Assembly (NCBI RefSeq): GCF_011684115.1
Contig: NZ_JAADJV010000001.1
Location: forward strand, 558,001 to 622,000
Length of the DNA stretch: 64,000 nt
Source: Rahnella aceris
Lineage (GTDB): Bacteria > Pseudomonadota > Gammaproteobacteria > Enterobacterales > Enterobacteriaceae
Reading direction: 5' to 3'
Position 1 is the first letter of the stretch, and each line of letters begins with the position of its first letter. The notes below the pieces were generated by a model, which saw nothing but the letters and a program-made list of their open reading frames with translations, was not told where the DNA came from and did not search any database. A program made the position numbers and the translations under genes. Of this stretch, positions 40,964 through 51,601 are shown piece by piece.

Positions 40964-41545
40964 TTACTGGTGTTCTAAAACCTGGCGCAGTGTGCCACTT
41001 GAAGCGAAATCGAGGTTTGCCATATAACGCACATCATCAACCGTCCAGCATTGGCCTTCACGCACCATCAGCACTTCATCTTTCCAGCTTGTCGATGCGC
41101 CTTTGTCTTTCTCATGTGTGAAGGTGACACGCAGGGGAATGTTACGGGCGTCGGTGTTCGGTATGGTGGAGGCGCTGTCTACGGAGGCAGACGTCGGTCC
41201 ATCAAACAGGCTGGAGAAAATGTCACCATCGCCAGAACCAGCACCCGTTTTCTCGTTCGGTGAGGCGGCGATATCGACTTTCGGATGTGACTGCGCTTTC
41301 AGCAGCGCATCATACAATGCGGTGCTCAGATAAGGTCGGTATGCCGCCAGTTGGCTGGAATTGGGTAATCCGCTGCCGCCTTGTTTAATGCGAAAATCAT
41401 AGAATTGCTGAGCAACGCTGTCAGGGCCGCCATCGACACAGGGTGCGGTGCGGCTGCCAATGTCCTTATATGCAGGTTCTACCGTGGTGCAGGCACTTAA
41501 CATCAGTACCAGCGGGATGGCGGCGACAAGGGTTTTCTTTTTCAT
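40964..41545 (-). CDS. ybjP: Lipoprotein YbjP
   Basis: A 193-residue lipoprotein. The signal peptide KKKTLVAAIPLVLMLSAC has a lipobox LSAC with the lipidated Cys at residue 19 (no Asp at +2, so it should go to the outer membrane). The mature part has FYDFRIKQGGSGLPNSSQL, YRPYLSTALYDALLKAQ and FTHEKD, WKDEVLMVREGQCWTVDDVRY motifs of the YbjP family. E. coli YbjP has 171 residues; the extra length lies mainly in a Gly/Ser/Asp-rich loop. Function is unknown. AAGGA precedes the ATG. Confidence 0.87.
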   Translation of the reverse strand: MKKKTLVAAIPLVLMLSACTTVEPAYKDIGSRTAPCVDGGPDSVAQQFYDFRIKQGGSGLPNSSQLAAYRPYLSTALYDALLKAQSHPKVDIAASPNEKTGAGSGDGDIFSSLFDGPTSASVDSASTIPNTDARNIPLRVTFTHEKDKGASTSWKDEVLMVREGQCWTVDDVRYMANLDFASSGTLRQVLEHQ

Positions 41546-41732
41546 TGTATTCCTTACTGAAAGATTGAACATTTTCACCATGACGTTCTTTACCATACAG
41601 TATAAAACCGATTTGGCTTAATGCATGACGAAGAGAAATCAGTCAAAGGTAATACCTTGATCTCTCAAGCAGGGTTTATGCTATTAATGACATTATTGCC
41701 AGGATTTGGACGACAACTGATAAGGAATACGC

Positions 41733-42059
41733 ATGCAAATTTCAACCACTCCGACCCTCGAAGGTTTCACCATCGCTGAATATTGCGGCGTAGTGACGGG
41801 CGAAGCGATTTTAGGGGCAAATATTTTTCGTGATTTCTTTGCTGGTGTGCGCGATATCGTCGGTGGGCGTTCCGGCGCTTATGAAAAAGAGCTGCGCAAG
41901 GCGCGTGAAATTGCTTTCCGTGAACTGGAAGAACAGGCGAAAGAGCGCGGTGCGAACGCGGTTGTCGGTATTGATATCGATTATGAAACCGTGGGCAAAG
42001 ACAGCAGCATGCTGATGGTCAGCGTGTCCGGCACCGCAGTGATTGTGCATCGCAAATGA
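41733..42059 (+). CDS. ybjQ: UPF0145 family protein YbjQ
   Basis: A 108-residue protein of the YbjQ/UPF0145 family: [24 protein letters not shown] (in parts), [41 protein letters not shown] (in parts), [11 protein letters not shown]. Members form pentameric rings; the role is not known. Its stop overlaps the amiD start (ATGA), so the two are coupled. Confidence 0.93.
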   Translation: MQISTTPTLEGFTIAEYCGVVTGEAILGANIFRDFFAGVRDIVGGRSGAYEKELRKAREIAFRELEEQAKERGANAVVGIDIDYETVGKDSSMLMVSVSGTAVIVHRK

Positions 42060-42904
42060 TCTGTCAGCGTGTGAAACGGGGTCTGTTCACTGTCGCATTA
42101 CTCATGCTGGCCGGTTGTCAGCACGCCAGCCAGCAGGGCGCGGATGCGCCATTCCGGCTGGAAACGGCGCGACAGGCGCAGGGCGCAGATCAGCGGATCC
42201 GTTTTCTGGTGATCCATTACACCGCTGAAGATTTCAACAACGCATTAAATACGCTTACAGATGAGCACGTCAGCGCACATTATCTGATCCCGGCGCAACC
42301 GCCACTTGAAGCGGGTAAACCGGTGGCGTGGCAACTGGTGCCTGAAAATATGCGCGCCTGGCATGCCGGTGCCAGCGGCTGGCGCGGGCGTACCAATCTT
42401 AACGATACGTCGGTGGGCATCGAACTGGAGAACAAAGGCTACAGCAACTATTTGCTCGGCAAAAAATTCTATCCGTTCCCGCCTGCGCAAATAGATTTAC
42501 TGGCTAATCTGAGCCAGGAGATTGTCGCGCGTTATCAGATAGAACCGCGCAATGTGGTGGCGCACAGCGATATCGCGCCGCAGCGCAAAGATGACCCCGG
42601 TCCGCTGTTCCCCTGGCAGGAAATGGCCGAACGTGGGATTGGCGCGTGGCCGGATGCGGCGCGGGTGAATCAGTATCTGGCGGGACGTAATCCGCAACAG
42701 CCTGTCGATCAGGCGCAGTTGCTGGTGTTGCTGAAAGCGTACGGATATTCAGTGGAAGATAATATGACGCCGCGTCAGCAGCGTCGGGTGATTGCGGCAT
42801 TCCAGATGCATTTCCGCCAGAGTGATTATCGCGGCCATGCGGATGCTGAAACTGAAGCGATCGTCCGGGCGCTGTTACAGCAGTTTCCGGAGAAGAACGA
42901 CTGA
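42056..42904 (+). CDS. amiD: N-acetylmuramoyl-L-alanine amidase AmiD
   Basis: A 282-residue zinc amidase that cleaves the lactyl-peptide bond of peptidoglycan and anhydro-muropeptides. It is a lipoprotein ([11 protein letters not shown], Cys near residue 21). The amidase_2 domain has zinc ligands in [31 protein letters not shown] and [18 protein letters not shown]-terminal peptidoglycan-binding-like helical domain follows ([19 protein letters not shown]). E. coli AmiD has 276 residues. Confidence 0.96.
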   Translation: MICQRVKRGLFTVALLMLAGCQHASQQGADAPFRLETARQAQGADQRIRFLVIHYTAEDFNNALNTLTDEHVSAHYLIPAQPPLEAGKPVAWQLVPENMRAWHAGASGWRGRTNLNDTSVGIELENKGYSNYLLGKKFYPFPPAQIDLLANLSQEIVARYQIEPRNVVAHSDIAPQRKDDPGPLFPWQEMAERGIGAWPDAARVNQYLAGRNPQQPVDQAQLLVLLKAYGYSVEDNMTPRQQRRVIAAFQMHFRQSDYRGHADAETEAIVRALLQQFPEKND

Positions 42905-42909
42905 AACCA

Positions 42910-42934
42910 GCGACTGACCTGTACGGTCAGTCGC
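42910..42934. terminator. Hairpin between convergent amiD and ybjS
   Basis: A perfect 10-base stem, GCGACTGACC-TGTAC-GGTCAGTCGC, that includes the ybjS stop codon (42927-42929). GTTT follows on the plus strand; it probably ends amiD transcription. Confidence 0.65.
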
Positions 42935-43961
42935 GTTTCGGACCGATGCCGTGCAGCCCCTGAAGTTTACCGTGATCGCGTAACCAGTCGGCGGTGCGGA
43001 TAATCCCCTGATCGAGTGAAATCACCGGCACATAACCGAGTTCTTTCTGCGCACGCTGTGTGTCGAGCGTGAGATCGAAATTGAGTTTTGCCACACTGTA
43101 ATGCGTCAGCACCGGTTCTTTCTGCGAGCTTTTGCTGATGCGCTCCATGCCCCGCGCCATCATATCCAGCAGCGGATACGGCACCGAACGGATGCGATAT
43201 TTGATATCCAGATTTTCCATCAGTTGTTTCACCAACGTACACAGCGGACGCGGTTGCTGATTTGTAATATTGAACGCGCGACCTGATTCTGTTGCCTGCG
43301 ACTGCGTCGCCAGCCACATTGCATGCACGGCATTCTCAACGTAGGTCATGTCCACCAGCGCTTCTCCGCCGCGTGGCAGCATCAGTGTTCCGCCATATTT
43401 CAGCATTTGCAGCAAACGCGGCATCATGACGTTGTCGTGCGGGCCGAAAATGCCCTGCGGTCGCAAAATGGTGAAATGCGTTTGTGGATTCGACAATGCC
43501 AGCGTGTGGATCACCTGTTCACCGGCGGCTTTGCTGCGTGCAAAGGAGTTGGCGAAACGGTGCGGGCGAAAGTCTTCCTGAATATCACGGTGATGGTGAA
43601 AATCGAAGTAGATCGCCGGTGACGAAATATGCACGAAGTTTTCCACACCATATGCCGCGGACCATTCGCCCAGACGCCGTGTGGCGCGCACATTCGCCAG
43701 CTCGAATTCCTGTTCACTGCCCCACGGCGACATCAGCCCTGAGCAGTGCCAGACGGTATCGATATCTGCCAGCAGGGCTTTGGCCTGAGCAGACACCAGC
43801 GTGGTGAGATCGGCGTGAATAAATTCTGCGCCCATTTTCTGCAAAAGCGATCCCATGGCGGCATTCCGTCCCGTCGCCCTGACTTTGATGCCTTTATTTC
43901 GCAGAAACTCAACGGCATTTCTTCCAAGACCGCCGCTCGCACCGGTAACCAAAACCTTCAT
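42927..43961 (-). CDS. ybjS: NAD(P)-dependent oxidoreductase YbjS (SDR family)
   Basis: A 344-residue extended short-chain dehydrogenase/epimerase-like protein. The Rossmann start is [53 protein letters not shown] (catalytic YxxxK region altered to FARSK) and [18 protein letters not shown] follow. It matches E. coli YbjS in length and position; function is not known. It follows ybjT in the same direction with a 156-base gap. Confidence 0.88.
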   Translation of the reverse strand: MKVLVTGASGGLGRNAVEFLRNKGIKVRATGRNAAMGSLLQKMGAEFIHADLTTLVSAQAKALLADIDTVWHCSGLMSPWGSEQEFELANVRATRRLGEWSAAYGVENFVHISSPAIYFDFHHHRDIQEDFRPHRFANSFARSKAAGEQVIHTLALSNPQTHFTILRPQGIFGPHDNVMMPRLLQMLKYGGTLMLPRGGEALVDMTYVENAVHAMWLATQSQATESGRAFNITNQQPRPLCTLVKQLMENLDIKYRIRSVPYPLLDMMARGMERISKSSQKEPVLTHYSVAKLNFDLTLDTQRAQKELGYVPVISLDQGIIRTADWLRDHGKLQGLHGIGPKRD

Positions 43962-44117
43962 ATACAGGCCAATGCCTTCATAAATAGAGAAAAATTGTTG
44001 TCAGCGTCGGGGTTCTGGCACCCCTGAGCAATAAGGGTGCCATTCTTTCGTGAAATTGTGCGGGTTGCAATGGGAAAGGGGGAAAGCTGTGTCTGAAAGC
44101 AGATTAAATGACCCTCT

Positions 44118-45578
44118 TTAGCGTCCGCAACGGTCTTTCTGCCGGGCAAGGCTGGCGATGCGTTTTGCCATACCACGAAAAATAAACTGATGAGCGGGCA
44201 TCATACTGAACCAGTAAAGCAGGCCGCTGAACCCTGCCGGATGCCACCAGGCGCGCACATCCAGGCTGCGGCTTTCACCGTGGTCGGTAATCGTGAACGT
44301 TAAACGACCGAGCCCCGGCGCTTTCATGCCGAATAACAGCGCCAGTTCGCGCTGAGGTTTCAGGCCGATCACTTTCCAGCCATCAATTTTATCGCCAGGT
44401 TTCAGGAAATCACGATCCGGACGGCCGTATTTCACGCCGCCGCCGAGTAAATCGTCGATCCGTGCCCGCGTTTTCCACAAACCGTTGGCATAGAAATACC
44501 CTTCAGCGCCCCCAAGCTGCTGAATGACTTTCCATAATGCGGCTTTTGACGCCGACGTTTCCAACGTGAAACCCGCCTGTTTCGGATAATAACCGTAGCC
44601 TGGACGCCAGCGCGCGCGGGCGTCAGGATCGTATCCCCAGTCCGGTGAATCCATGATCTGTTGCTGTTCTTTTTCCAGCGTACTGCGGATCGCCTCATCA
44701 ATGGGGATCAGTGTCTGCGGGATCAGCTTTTGCAGTTTCTCACTGTCGGCCGGTAAATCGTGGTTCAGCCCCTGGATCAGCGCTTTTGCCAGTGACGTCG
44801 GCACGGAGGTGATCAGGCTGAGAAAATATACCGAAACAAAAGATGTTGGCAGGGGAACGGGGAGCAGCCAGCGGCGTTTACCGCTCATCGCGATAAAGAG
44901 TTTAAACAGCGTCTGATAGCTGATGTATTCCGGCCCCGCCGCCTCCAGAATCTGATTTTCTGTGGCAGGCAGTGTCACCAGCCCCTGTAAATAATTAAGC
45001 AGATTTTCCAGTGCAATGGGCGATGACTTTGAGCGAACCCAGCGCGGCGGCGTCAGCACCGGCAGGTTGTACACCATGTCACGCATCACTTCGAACGCGG
45101 CGGAACCCGCGCCAATCACAATGCCGGTGCGCAGTTCTGTCACCGGGATGGTGCTCATGCGCAGCAAATCGCCGGTCAGTTTTCTCGCCTGCAAATGCGG
45201 CGAATGGTTGTCTTCCGGCTGCATCGAGCCGAGATAAACAATGTGCTTAATGGAGGAATCTTTCAGTGCCAGCAGAGTGTGCTGCGCCGCCTGCCGTTCT
45301 TTTTCCAGTAAATCATCATCTTCTGCCATGGCGTGAACCAGATACACCAGCACGTCAGCGCCTTCAAAGGCGGCAGCCAACGTTTTACTCTGATAGACAT
45401 CCGCGAAGCAGCAGCGGACGTTTGGCCATTTTTGCTGTTGCAGCCATTCGATACGGCGTGCGGCGGCCGTTACCTTGAAACCTTGCTGGCTCAGATGCGC
45501 CGTCAGATGTTGTCCGATATACCCGCTGGCACCGAGAACGACGATCCGGCCAGTGTGTGTCGTGATTGGCATTTCCAT
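44118..45578 (-). CDS. ybjT: SDR-like protein YbjT with DUF2867 domain
   Basis: A 486-residue two-domain protein. The N-terminal Rossmann part (IVVLGASGYIGQHLTAHLSQQG) is followed by GSAAFEVMRDMVYNLPVLTPPRWVRS (in parts); the C-terminal part (about 330-486) is DUF2867, with WGYDPDARARWRPGYGYYPKQAG (in parts), LLFGMKAPGLGRL and MMPAHQFIFRGMAKRIA. Start chosen at 45578; an ATG two codons later is possible and an earlier open stretch has no family match. Same place and order as E. coli ybjT. Function unknown. Confidence 0.88.
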   Translation of the reverse strand: MEMPITTHTGRIVVLGASGYIGQHLTAHLSQQGFKVTAAARRIEWLQQQKWPNVRCCFADVYQSKTLAAAFEGADVLVYLVHAMAEDDDLLEKERQAAQHTLLALKDSSIKHIVYLGSMQPEDNHSPHLQARKLTGDLLRMSTIPVTELRTGIVIGAGSAAFEVMRDMVYNLPVLTPPRWVRSKSSPIALENLLNYLQGLVTLPATENQILEAAGPEYISYQTLFKLFIAMSGKRRWLLPVPLPTSFVSVYFLSLITSVPTSLAKALIQGLNHDLPADSEKLQKLIPQTLIPIDEAIRSTLEKEQQQIMDSPDWGYDPDARARWRPGYGYYPKQAGFTLETSASKAALWKVIQQLGGAEGYFYANGLWKTRARIDDLLGGGVKYGRPDRDFLKPGDKIDGWKVIGLKPQRELALLFGMKAPGLGRLTFTITDHGESRSLDVRAWWHPAGFSGLLYWFSMMPAHQFIFRGMAKRIASLARQKDRCGR

Positions 45579-45654
45579 TTGCTCGGTCAGTGTAAGGGAG
45601 ATAAAGCAGAAAGTACGGCGATACCCGCGCAGGCTATCGCCGTCAACCGGATTG

Positions 45655-46668
45655 TCAGGCGTGCTGATGCAGGAATTCCTGCCACAGCGCCACGACTTTT
45701 TGCAGATCTTCACGACTGATATTGATATGCGTCAGCACGCGTGTGACCGGCCCCGCACTGATGATCACACCGCGCTCCTGCATCCACGGCCCCATTTTGG
45801 CTGCCAGTTCCGCGCTTTGTTTAATGTACAGCACATTGGTTTGGGCACCGGGTTCAGCGATTTCTACGCCGATTTTGCGCAGTTCCTGTGCCAGCCACTG
45901 TGCATTGTCGTGGTCATCTTGCAGACGTGAAACGTTATTTTCCAGCGCGTAAATTGCTGCTGCGGCCAGAATACCGGACTGGCGCATACCGCCACCGGTC
46001 ATTTTGCGCCAGCGGTTAGCGCGCTGGATGTACTCTTTGCTGCCGACCAGAAGGGAACCAATCGGTGCGCCCAGACCTTTCGACAGGCAGATGGTCAGCG
46101 TGTCGCAATACTGAGTGATCTCACGTAATTCCACGTTCAGTGCCACTGCCGCATTCATGATACGCGCGCCATCAATGTGCAGTGCCAGCCCTTTTTCGCG
46201 GGTGAAGGCGAACGCCTTTTGCAGATAATCCAGCGGAAGCACTTTGCCACTGTGGGTGTTTTCCAGGCTCAGCAGACGGGTCCGGGCAAAATGGATATCA
46301 TCGGGCTTGATGGCTGCCGCGATCTTATCCAGCGGGATAGAACCGTCAGCATCCATGTCCAGCGGCTGAGGCTGGATACTGCCGAGCACCGCGGCTCCAC
46401 CTGCTTCATACATATAATTGTGAGCTTTCTGGCCAACAATATATTCTTCGCCACGCTGGCAGTGCGTCAGCAACGCCACCAGATTGGCCTGCGTACCGGT
46501 TGGTAAAAACAGCGCCGCGTCTTTGCCACACAACTTTGCCGCCATGTCCTGTAAAGCATTTACCGTTGGGTCATCGCCGTAGACATCATCGCCGACTTCA
46601 GCGCGGGCCATGGCCTGACGCATAGCTTCACTGGGGCGGGTTACGGTATCACTGCGTAAATCGATCAA
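45655..46668 (-). CDS. ltaE: Low-specificity L-threonine aldolase LtaE
   Basis: A 337-residue PLP enzyme that cleaves L-threonine and allo-threonine to glycine and acetaldehyde. MIDLRSDTVTRPSEAMRQAM is the family start; FLPTGTQANLVALLTHC, HIDGARIMNAAVAL and the PLP lysine in TICLSKGLGAPIGSLLVG are intact. Length fits E. coli LtaE (333). It lies between poxB and ybjT as in E. coli. Confidence 0.96.
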   Translation of the reverse strand: MIDLRSDTVTRPSEAMRQAMARAEVGDDVYGDDPTVNALQDMAAKLCGKDAALFLPTGTQANLVALLTHCQRGEEYIVGQKAHNYMYEAGGAAVLGSIQPQPLDMDADGSIPLDKIAAAIKPDDIHFARTRLLSLENTHSGKVLPLDYLQKAFAFTREKGLALHIDGARIMNAAVALNVELREITQYCDTLTICLSKGLGAPIGSLLVGSKEYIQRANRWRKMTGGGMRQSGILAAAAIYALENNVSRLQDDHDNAQWLAQELRKIGVEIAEPGAQTNVLYIKQSAELAAKMGPWMQERGVIISAGPVTRVLTHINISREDLQKVVALWQEFLHQHA

Positions 46669-46745
46669 CGTGGCTTCCTTCTGGGTGAATGCCCCTTAAG
46701 GGGGCAGGTATGATTATTTAATCATGCACTATAGCCCTGTCGGGG

Positions 46746-48467
46746 TTATCGCAGCCAGTTGGTTTTTGCCAGTTCGACCACTTCGTCGCCCCGGCCGCTG
46801 ATCACCGCGCGCAGCATGTACAGGCTGAAGCCTTTTGCCTGTTCGAATTTTATCTGCGGTGGCATCGCCAGTTCTTCAGTGGCGGTGATCACATCGATCA
46901 GCACCGGCCCCTCGTAGGCGAACGCATCCTGCAAGGCGGTGTTGATATCGGAGGCTTTTTCAACCCGAATGCCTTTGATGCCTGCAGCTTCAGCGATAGC
47001 GGCGAAATCCGGATTTTTCAGCTCGGTGCCATCCGTCAGATAACCGCCGGATTTCATTTCCATTGCCACAAAGCCCAGTACGCTGTTATTGAAAATGATG
47101 ATTTTCACCGGCAGCTTTTGCTGCGCCAGCGTCAGGAAATCCCCCATCAGCATGGCAAATCCGCCGTCGCCGCACAGCGCCACAACCTGACGTGAGCGGT
47201 CAATGGCCTGCGCACCAATCGCCTGCGGCATGGCGTTGGCCATCGAGCCGTGGTTGAACGAGCCGAGCAAACGGCGCTGGCCGTTCATTTGCAGATAACG
47301 ACACGCCCAGACGGTCGGCGTGCCGACGTCGCAGGTGAAAATCGCATCGGCAGCGGCAAAGCGGCTAATCTGCTGCGCCAGATATTGCGGGTGGATCGGT
47401 TGCTTGTCGTTCGGCGTCGCCAGCCCGTCGAGATCTTTGCGCGCTTCCTCGTAATGCTTCAGCGCCTTGTCGAGGAACTTGCGTTCATTTTTTACCTGCA
47501 ACTGCGGCAGAAGGGCGGTCAGGGTGGATTTGATGTCGCCAACCAGCGCCATATCCACATGGCAATGTGCACCGATGCTGCCCGGATTGATATCAATCTG
47601 AATGATTTTGGCATCGGTCGGATAAAACGCGCGATACGGGAATTGCGTGCCGAGCAGGATCAGCGTGTCGGCATTGAGCATGGCATGATAACCGGAAGAG
47701 AAGCCGATCAGCCCGGTCATACCGACGCTGTACGGGTTATCCCATTCGATATGTTCTTTGCCGCGAAGTGCATGCACCACCGGCGCTTTCAGGGTTTCAG
47801 CCAGTCTGATCACTTCATCGTGCGCACCCGCGCAGCCGCTGCCACACATCATCGTAATGTTGGTCGCGCCGTTCAGCAGTTCCGCCAGCTTTTCCAGTTC
47901 TGTAGGCTGTGGCGTGACTTTTGGCAGCACAGGCGGATACCAGCTGACTTTAGCATCTTCCGGCGCAGGCTTGAGCGCCACATCACCCGGCAGCACAATC
48001 ACTGATACGCCACGGTTGAGAATGGCTTTGCGCATGGCGATCGCCAGCACCTGCGGCAGTTGCTCGGGATTGCTGATCAGTTCGCAGTAATGGCTGCATT
48101 CACGGAATAATTCGGTCGGGTGGGTTTCCTGAAAGTAACCGCTGCCGATTTCACTCGACGGGATATGCGCGGCAATCGCGACCACCGGCACGTGATTGCG
48201 ATGGCAATCGAACAGGCCGTTGATCAGATGCAGGTTGCCCGGGCCACAAGAACCGGCGCACACCGCCAGTTCGCCGGTGATTTGTGCTTCGGCTCCGGCG
48301 GCGAATGCGGCCACTTCCTCATGGCGCGTACCCAGCCATTCGATGGTACCCATGCGGTTCAGGCTGTCGCTTAACCCGTTCAGGGAGTCGCCGGTGACGC
48401 CCCAGATCCTTTTTACGCCTGCTGCCTCGAGAGTTTTCGCCAGGTATGCTGCTACGCTTTGTTTCAT
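46746..48467 (-). CDS. poxB: Pyruvate dehydrogenase (ubiquinone) PoxB
   Basis: A 573-residue ThDP/FAD enzyme that oxidises pyruvate to acetate and CO2 and feeds electrons to ubiquinone at the membrane. It has the ThDP activating Glu region [15 protein letters not shown], the ThDP motif [17 protein letters not shown] with IIFNNS, and the C-terminal amphipathic membrane-binding segment [20 protein letters not shown] (in parts). Strong GGAGGG before the ATG. An ERIC element lies directly upstream in the leader. Confidence 0.97.
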   Translation of the reverse strand: MKQSVAAYLAKTLEAAGVKRIWGVTGDSLNGLSDSLNRMGTIEWLGTRHEEVAAFAAGAEAQITGELAVCAGSCGPGNLHLINGLFDCHRNHVPVVAIAAHIPSSEIGSGYFQETHPTELFRECSHYCELISNPEQLPQVLAIAMRKAILNRGVSVIVLPGDVALKPAPEDAKVSWYPPVLPKVTPQPTELEKLAELLNGATNITMMCGSGCAGAHDEVIRLAETLKAPVVHALRGKEHIEWDNPYSVGMTGLIGFSSGYHAMLNADTLILLGTQFPYRAFYPTDAKIIQIDINPGSIGAHCHVDMALVGDIKSTLTALLPQLQVKNERKFLDKALKHYEEARKDLDGLATPNDKQPIHPQYLAQQISRFAAADAIFTCDVGTPTVWACRYLQMNGQRRLLGSFNHGSMANAMPQAIGAQAIDRSRQVVALCGDGGFAMLMGDFLTLAQQKLPVKIIIFNNSVLGFVAMEMKSGGYLTDGTELKNPDFAAIAEAAGIKGIRVEKASDINTALQDAFAYEGPVLIDVITATEELAMPPQIKFEQAKGFSLYMLRAVISGRGDEVVELAKTNWLR

Positions 48468-48483
48468 AGTCCCTCCGGTGCGC

Positions 48484-48600
48484 CCGTCATCCTTCGAGCT
48501 GCCTCTGCGTTGGCTGCTTTCGCGAACCCGGTCACATACTTATGTATGCTCCCGGCGATTCACTCAGTTGCCGCCTTGATCCAACTCGAATGATTTAGGG
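48484..48600. repeat. ERIC element in the poxB leader
   Basis: CGAACCCGGTCACATACTTA / TATGTATGCTCCCGGCGATTC (in parts) is an ERIC core with some changes, with TTGGCTGC and TTGCCGCCTTGATCCAACTC at the flanks. It starts about 17 bases before the poxB ATG, so the promoter must lie beyond 48600 and transcription runs through it. The rest of 48468-48762 shows no gene; a weak hairpin (48709-48745) follows hcr. Confidence 0.87.
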
Positions 48601-48762
48601 CTAATTTTCAAATAAGTGGATTAAGCATAGTCCACTGATTACATCCTTGAATGTTCAGCCTTAAACCATACAAAAATATGCGGAGGAGGGAGGTGAAGAA
48701 TTGTAAATCTGCCCGCGCAGACTGTAAAAAGTCATGAGCGGGCAGTGAGTTACTGCGGGAGA

Positions 48763-49776
48763 TCAGGCGAGGGTGACGTCGCCCTGGAGCTGACAGCTAC
48801 AGGCCAGCACATAACCCTGAGCGACCTCTTCGTCGGTCAGCGTCATGCGGCTGGTGGTCTGGTAATCACCGGAAAGTATCCGGGTTTTACAACTGCCGCA
48901 TACACCTGCACGGCAGGCTGCGGTGACCGGCAAACTGTGCTGTTCCATGGCAGCCAGCAATGTCGTTCCAACCGGTACGCGGTAATTCTGTAACGGTGTC
49001 AGGCGGGTCAGCGTCAGTTGCTGGTCGGCAGACACTTCAGTTTGCTGTGCCTGAAACTGCTCTTTGACGATATTCTCTGCCGCTGCGCCCAGTTCTTTCA
49101 CCCATTCTCCGGCCAGTTGCATATAAGGCGCAGGGCCGCAAATCATTACCCGACGTTCACGGATATCCGGCACCTGACTTTGCAGTAGATCCTGGCTCAG
49201 GCGACCGGCGATTTGGCCGGGTTTTGCATCCTGTTCCACAAGCAGAGTCAGATTAAGCTGCGGATACGCTGCGGCCAGTTGCTGCCATTCTTCGGCAAAA
49301 ATGATGTCCTGCGGGCTGCGCACGCTGTAAAACACCTGCACGCTTTGCGCCGGATGATGCGCCAGAATATCGCGCGTGATCGACATAACCGGCGTCACGC
49401 CACAGCCAGCCGACAGCAGCAACAAAGGCTGTGGCGTATCGCAGGTGAATTCCCCCTGCGCATCGCTCAGCCAGAGATAATCACCGGCTTTAACCTGCTG
49501 CGTCAGCCATGGCGAACCTACGCCGTCCCCGATGCGGCGCACCGTCAGCTGAATAAAGCGACTATTGCCCGGTGTGGAAGACAGTGTATAGGCACGCTGT
49601 ACGTCACCACGCTGGCCAATATTCACCAGAGCAAACTGGCCGGGACGGTACGAATACACATCGTGATTAATCAGCGACAGCGTGCGGACATCCGGCGTTT
49701 CCTGTGTAACGGAATACACCTGCATGCGGTTCTGGCACAACGCGGTCGGCTGATCGGGAAATAAAGGAAATTTCAT
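48763..49776 (-). CDS. hcr: NADH oxidoreductase Hcr
   Basis: A 337-residue FAD and [2Fe-2S] reductase that passes electrons from NADH to Hcp. The FAD domain holds YRPGQFALVNIG and RAYTLSSTPG; the NAD domain LLLSAGCGVTPVMSITRDIL (in parts) and RVMICGPAPYM; the C-terminal plant-type ferredoxin has CRAGVCGSCKTRIL and the fourth Cys in LACSCQL. E. coli Hcr has 322 residues. Starts 6 bases after the hcp stop, so is in its operon. Confidence 0.96.
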   Translation of the reverse strand: MKFPLFPDQPTALCQNRMQVYSVTQETPDVRTLSLINHDVYSYRPGQFALVNIGQRGDVQRAYTLSSTPGNSRFIQLTVRRIGDGVGSPWLTQQVKAGDYLWLSDAQGEFTCDTPQPLLLLSAGCGVTPVMSITRDILAHHPAQSVQVFYSVRSPQDIIFAEEWQQLAAAYPQLNLTLLVEQDAKPGQIAGRLSQDLLQSQVPDIRERRVMICGPAPYMQLAGEWVKELGAAAENIVKEQFQAQQTEVSADQQLTLTRLTPLQNYRVPVGTTLLAAMEQHSLPVTAACRAGVCGSCKTRILSGDYQTTSRMTLTDEEVAQGYVLACSCQLQGDVTLA

Positions 49777-49782
49777 GTCAGC

Positions 49783-51435
49783 TTACTCCGGCAGCATGGT
49801 TTTCAGATCCTGCTCAACCGAGGTGATTGCGCGCAGGCCAAATTTTTCATTCAGGATCGCCAGCAGGTTATCGGTGAGGAAGGCCGGTGCCGTCGGGCCG
49901 GTGGCGATATTTTTTACGCCAAGCGACAGCAGGGTCAGCAGGATCACGATCGCTTTCTGTTCAAACCACGACAGCACCAGACTCAGCGGTAAATCATTCA
50001 CACCACAGCCTAATTTCTCGGCCAGATTCACGGCCAGAATAATGGCGGAATAGGCGTCGTTACACTGGCCGACGTCCAGCAGACGAGGCAGGCCTTCAAG
50101 CGTACCGAAATCCAGTTTGTTGAAGCGGTATTTGCCGCAGGCCAGCGTCATGATCAGGCAGTCCTGCGGTACGCTAAGCGCCAGATCGGTGAAGTAGCTG
50201 CGTTCTCCGCGACTGCCGTCACACCCGCCGATCAGGAAGATGTGGCGCAGTTTTTTTGCGGCAACCAGATCGATGACGGTGTCTGCTGCGCTGAGTAAGG
50301 TCTGGCGGCCGAATCCGACGGTAATTTCCTGTTCAATCTCGCTGTAACGGAAGCCCGGAAGCTGCAATGCCTGCGCAATGACCGGCGCAAAATCTTCGCC
50401 TTCCAGATGCTGCACGCCCGGCCAGCCGACAATGCTGCGGGTCCAGATGCGGTCGCCATAATTGCCGACATTCGGGTCAATAATACAGTTCGAGGTCATG
50501 ACGACAGGGCCGGGGAATTTGGCGAACTCCACCTGCTGATTTTGCCAGCCGCTGCCGTAGTTACCGGCCAGATGCGGGAATTTTTTCAGTTCGGGATAAC
50601 CGTGCGCCGGCAGCATTTCGCCGTGGGTGTAAATATTGATACCGGTGCCGACGGTTTGCTCGAGCAGCATCTGCAAATCTTTCAGGTCGTGACCGGAAAT
50701 CAGAATCGCTTTACCTGCCAGCGGACGGACATTGACCGCCGTCGGTTGCGGATGTCCGTAAGCATCGGTTTCGCCTTTGTCCAGAATGGCCATCACGCCA
50801 AAGTTCATTTTGCCGATTGCCATCGCGTTCGCGAGCAGCTCGCCCATGTCGGACGGTTGCGTGCCCAGCCACGCCATCAGGCGATGATATTCGGCGTAAA
50901 TGGCGCTATCAGACTGGCCCAGAACATGCGCGTGCTCCATATACGCCGCTGCACCTTTCAGGCCATACAGGCACAGCATACGCAGGCCGTGAATGTCATC
51001 ACCGATCTGCGCTTTGTCACCGTTGAGCGCAAATTGCTGTGCCTGCTGTTGCAGCTCGCTGAGATTATCGCTCACCAGTTCCAGTGCGGCCAGCGGATGG
51101 TTAATGGTGATTTCCGCATCCATCAGACGGCAGCGGGTAGCCAGCGATTCGCGATAAAGAACGGCTTCACGGGCATAGCCGACAATACGCTCGGAATCGA
51201 AGTTTACGTTGGTCAGCGTGGAGAAAAAGGCGCGGGGTGCGAAGCTGTCGATCTCTTCATCAATGATGCCATAGCCGCGTGCGGTCAGTGCCCAGGCAGA
51301 TAAACCTTCTAACACCGCGACCAGTAAGTCTTGTAAATCAGAAGTTTCGGCTGTTTTGCCACACATACCTTGCGCATACGCGCAACCATTGCCCGCCGGG
51401 GTACGGACTGTTTGTTCACATTGCACACAAAACAT
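49783..51435 (-). CDS. hcp: Hydroxylamine reductase / hybrid-cluster protein Hcp
   Basis: A 550-residue hybrid-cluster protein that reduces NO (and hydroxylamine) and, in E. coli, also drives protein S-nitrosylation. N-terminal cluster cysteines are Cys3, Cys6, Cys18 and Cys25. Hybrid-cluster ligands lie in [43 protein letters not shown] and [11 protein letters not shown]. Length equals E. coli Hcp. AAAGGA precedes the ATG. An NsrR-type palindrome lies just upstream. Confidence 0.98.
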   Translation of the reverse strand: MFCVQCEQTVRTPAGNGCAYAQGMCGKTAETSDLQDLLVAVLEGLSAWALTARGYGIIDEEIDSFAPRAFFSTLTNVNFDSERIVGYAREAVLYRESLATRCRLMDAEITINHPLAALELVSDNLSELQQQAQQFALNGDKAQIGDDIHGLRMLCLYGLKGAAAYMEHAHVLGQSDSAIYAEYHRLMAWLGTQPSDMGELLANAMAIGKMNFGVMAILDKGETDAYGHPQPTAVNVRPLAGKAILISGHDLKDLQMLLEQTVGTGINIYTHGEMLPAHGYPELKKFPHLAGNYGSGWQNQQVEFAKFPGPVVMTSNCIIDPNVGNYGDRIWTRSIVGWPGVQHLEGEDFAPVIAQALQLPGFRYSEIEQEITVGFGRQTLLSAADTVIDLVAAKKLRHIFLIGGCDGSRGERSYFTDLALSVPQDCLIMTLACGKYRFNKLDFGTLEGLPRLLDVGQCNDAYSAIILAVNLAEKLGCGVNDLPLSLVLSWFEQKAIVILLTLLSLGVKNIATGPTAPAFLTDNLLAILNEKFGLRAITSVEQDLKTMLPE

Positions 51436-51450
51436 AATGAGGTCCTTTTA

Positions 51451-51473
51451 AAGTTGCATTTGAAATGCTTGTT
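51451..51473. promoter_or_regulatory. NsrR binding site upstream of hcp
   Basis: AAGTTGCATTTGAAATGCTTGTT (given as AAGTTGCATTT and AAATGCTTGTT around a central G) matches the NsrR palindrome with 11-base arms around one base. NsrR represses hcp in E. coli until NO appears. It lies about 15 bases before the ATG, placed to block transcription. Confidence 0.78.
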
Positions 51474-51538
51474 TTGATGCAAGCCTAGAGCTGGCTGAGA
51501 TAGAAATGAAGGGATTTTTAAGACAAAGTGACGCGGAG

Positions 51539-51552
51539 TTGATTTATCGCAA
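51539..51552. promoter_or_regulatory. Possible FNR site upstream of hcp
   Basis: TTGATTTATCGCAA has a perfect left half (TTGAT) and a weak right half (CGCAA for ATCAA). hcp is FNR-activated in E. coli. No -10 box at the matching distance was found. Confidence 0.4.
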
Positions 51553-51601
51553 GTTTTGCAGGGCGGTTCCCGCTGCGGGATGGCAGCGGGACGGGCAGGG
51601 A

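Noticed and set aside
50407..51303. A 298-codon open frame opposite hcp
   Set aside because: Antisense to conserved hcp with all cluster ligands intact; composition is that of a reversed coding strand.
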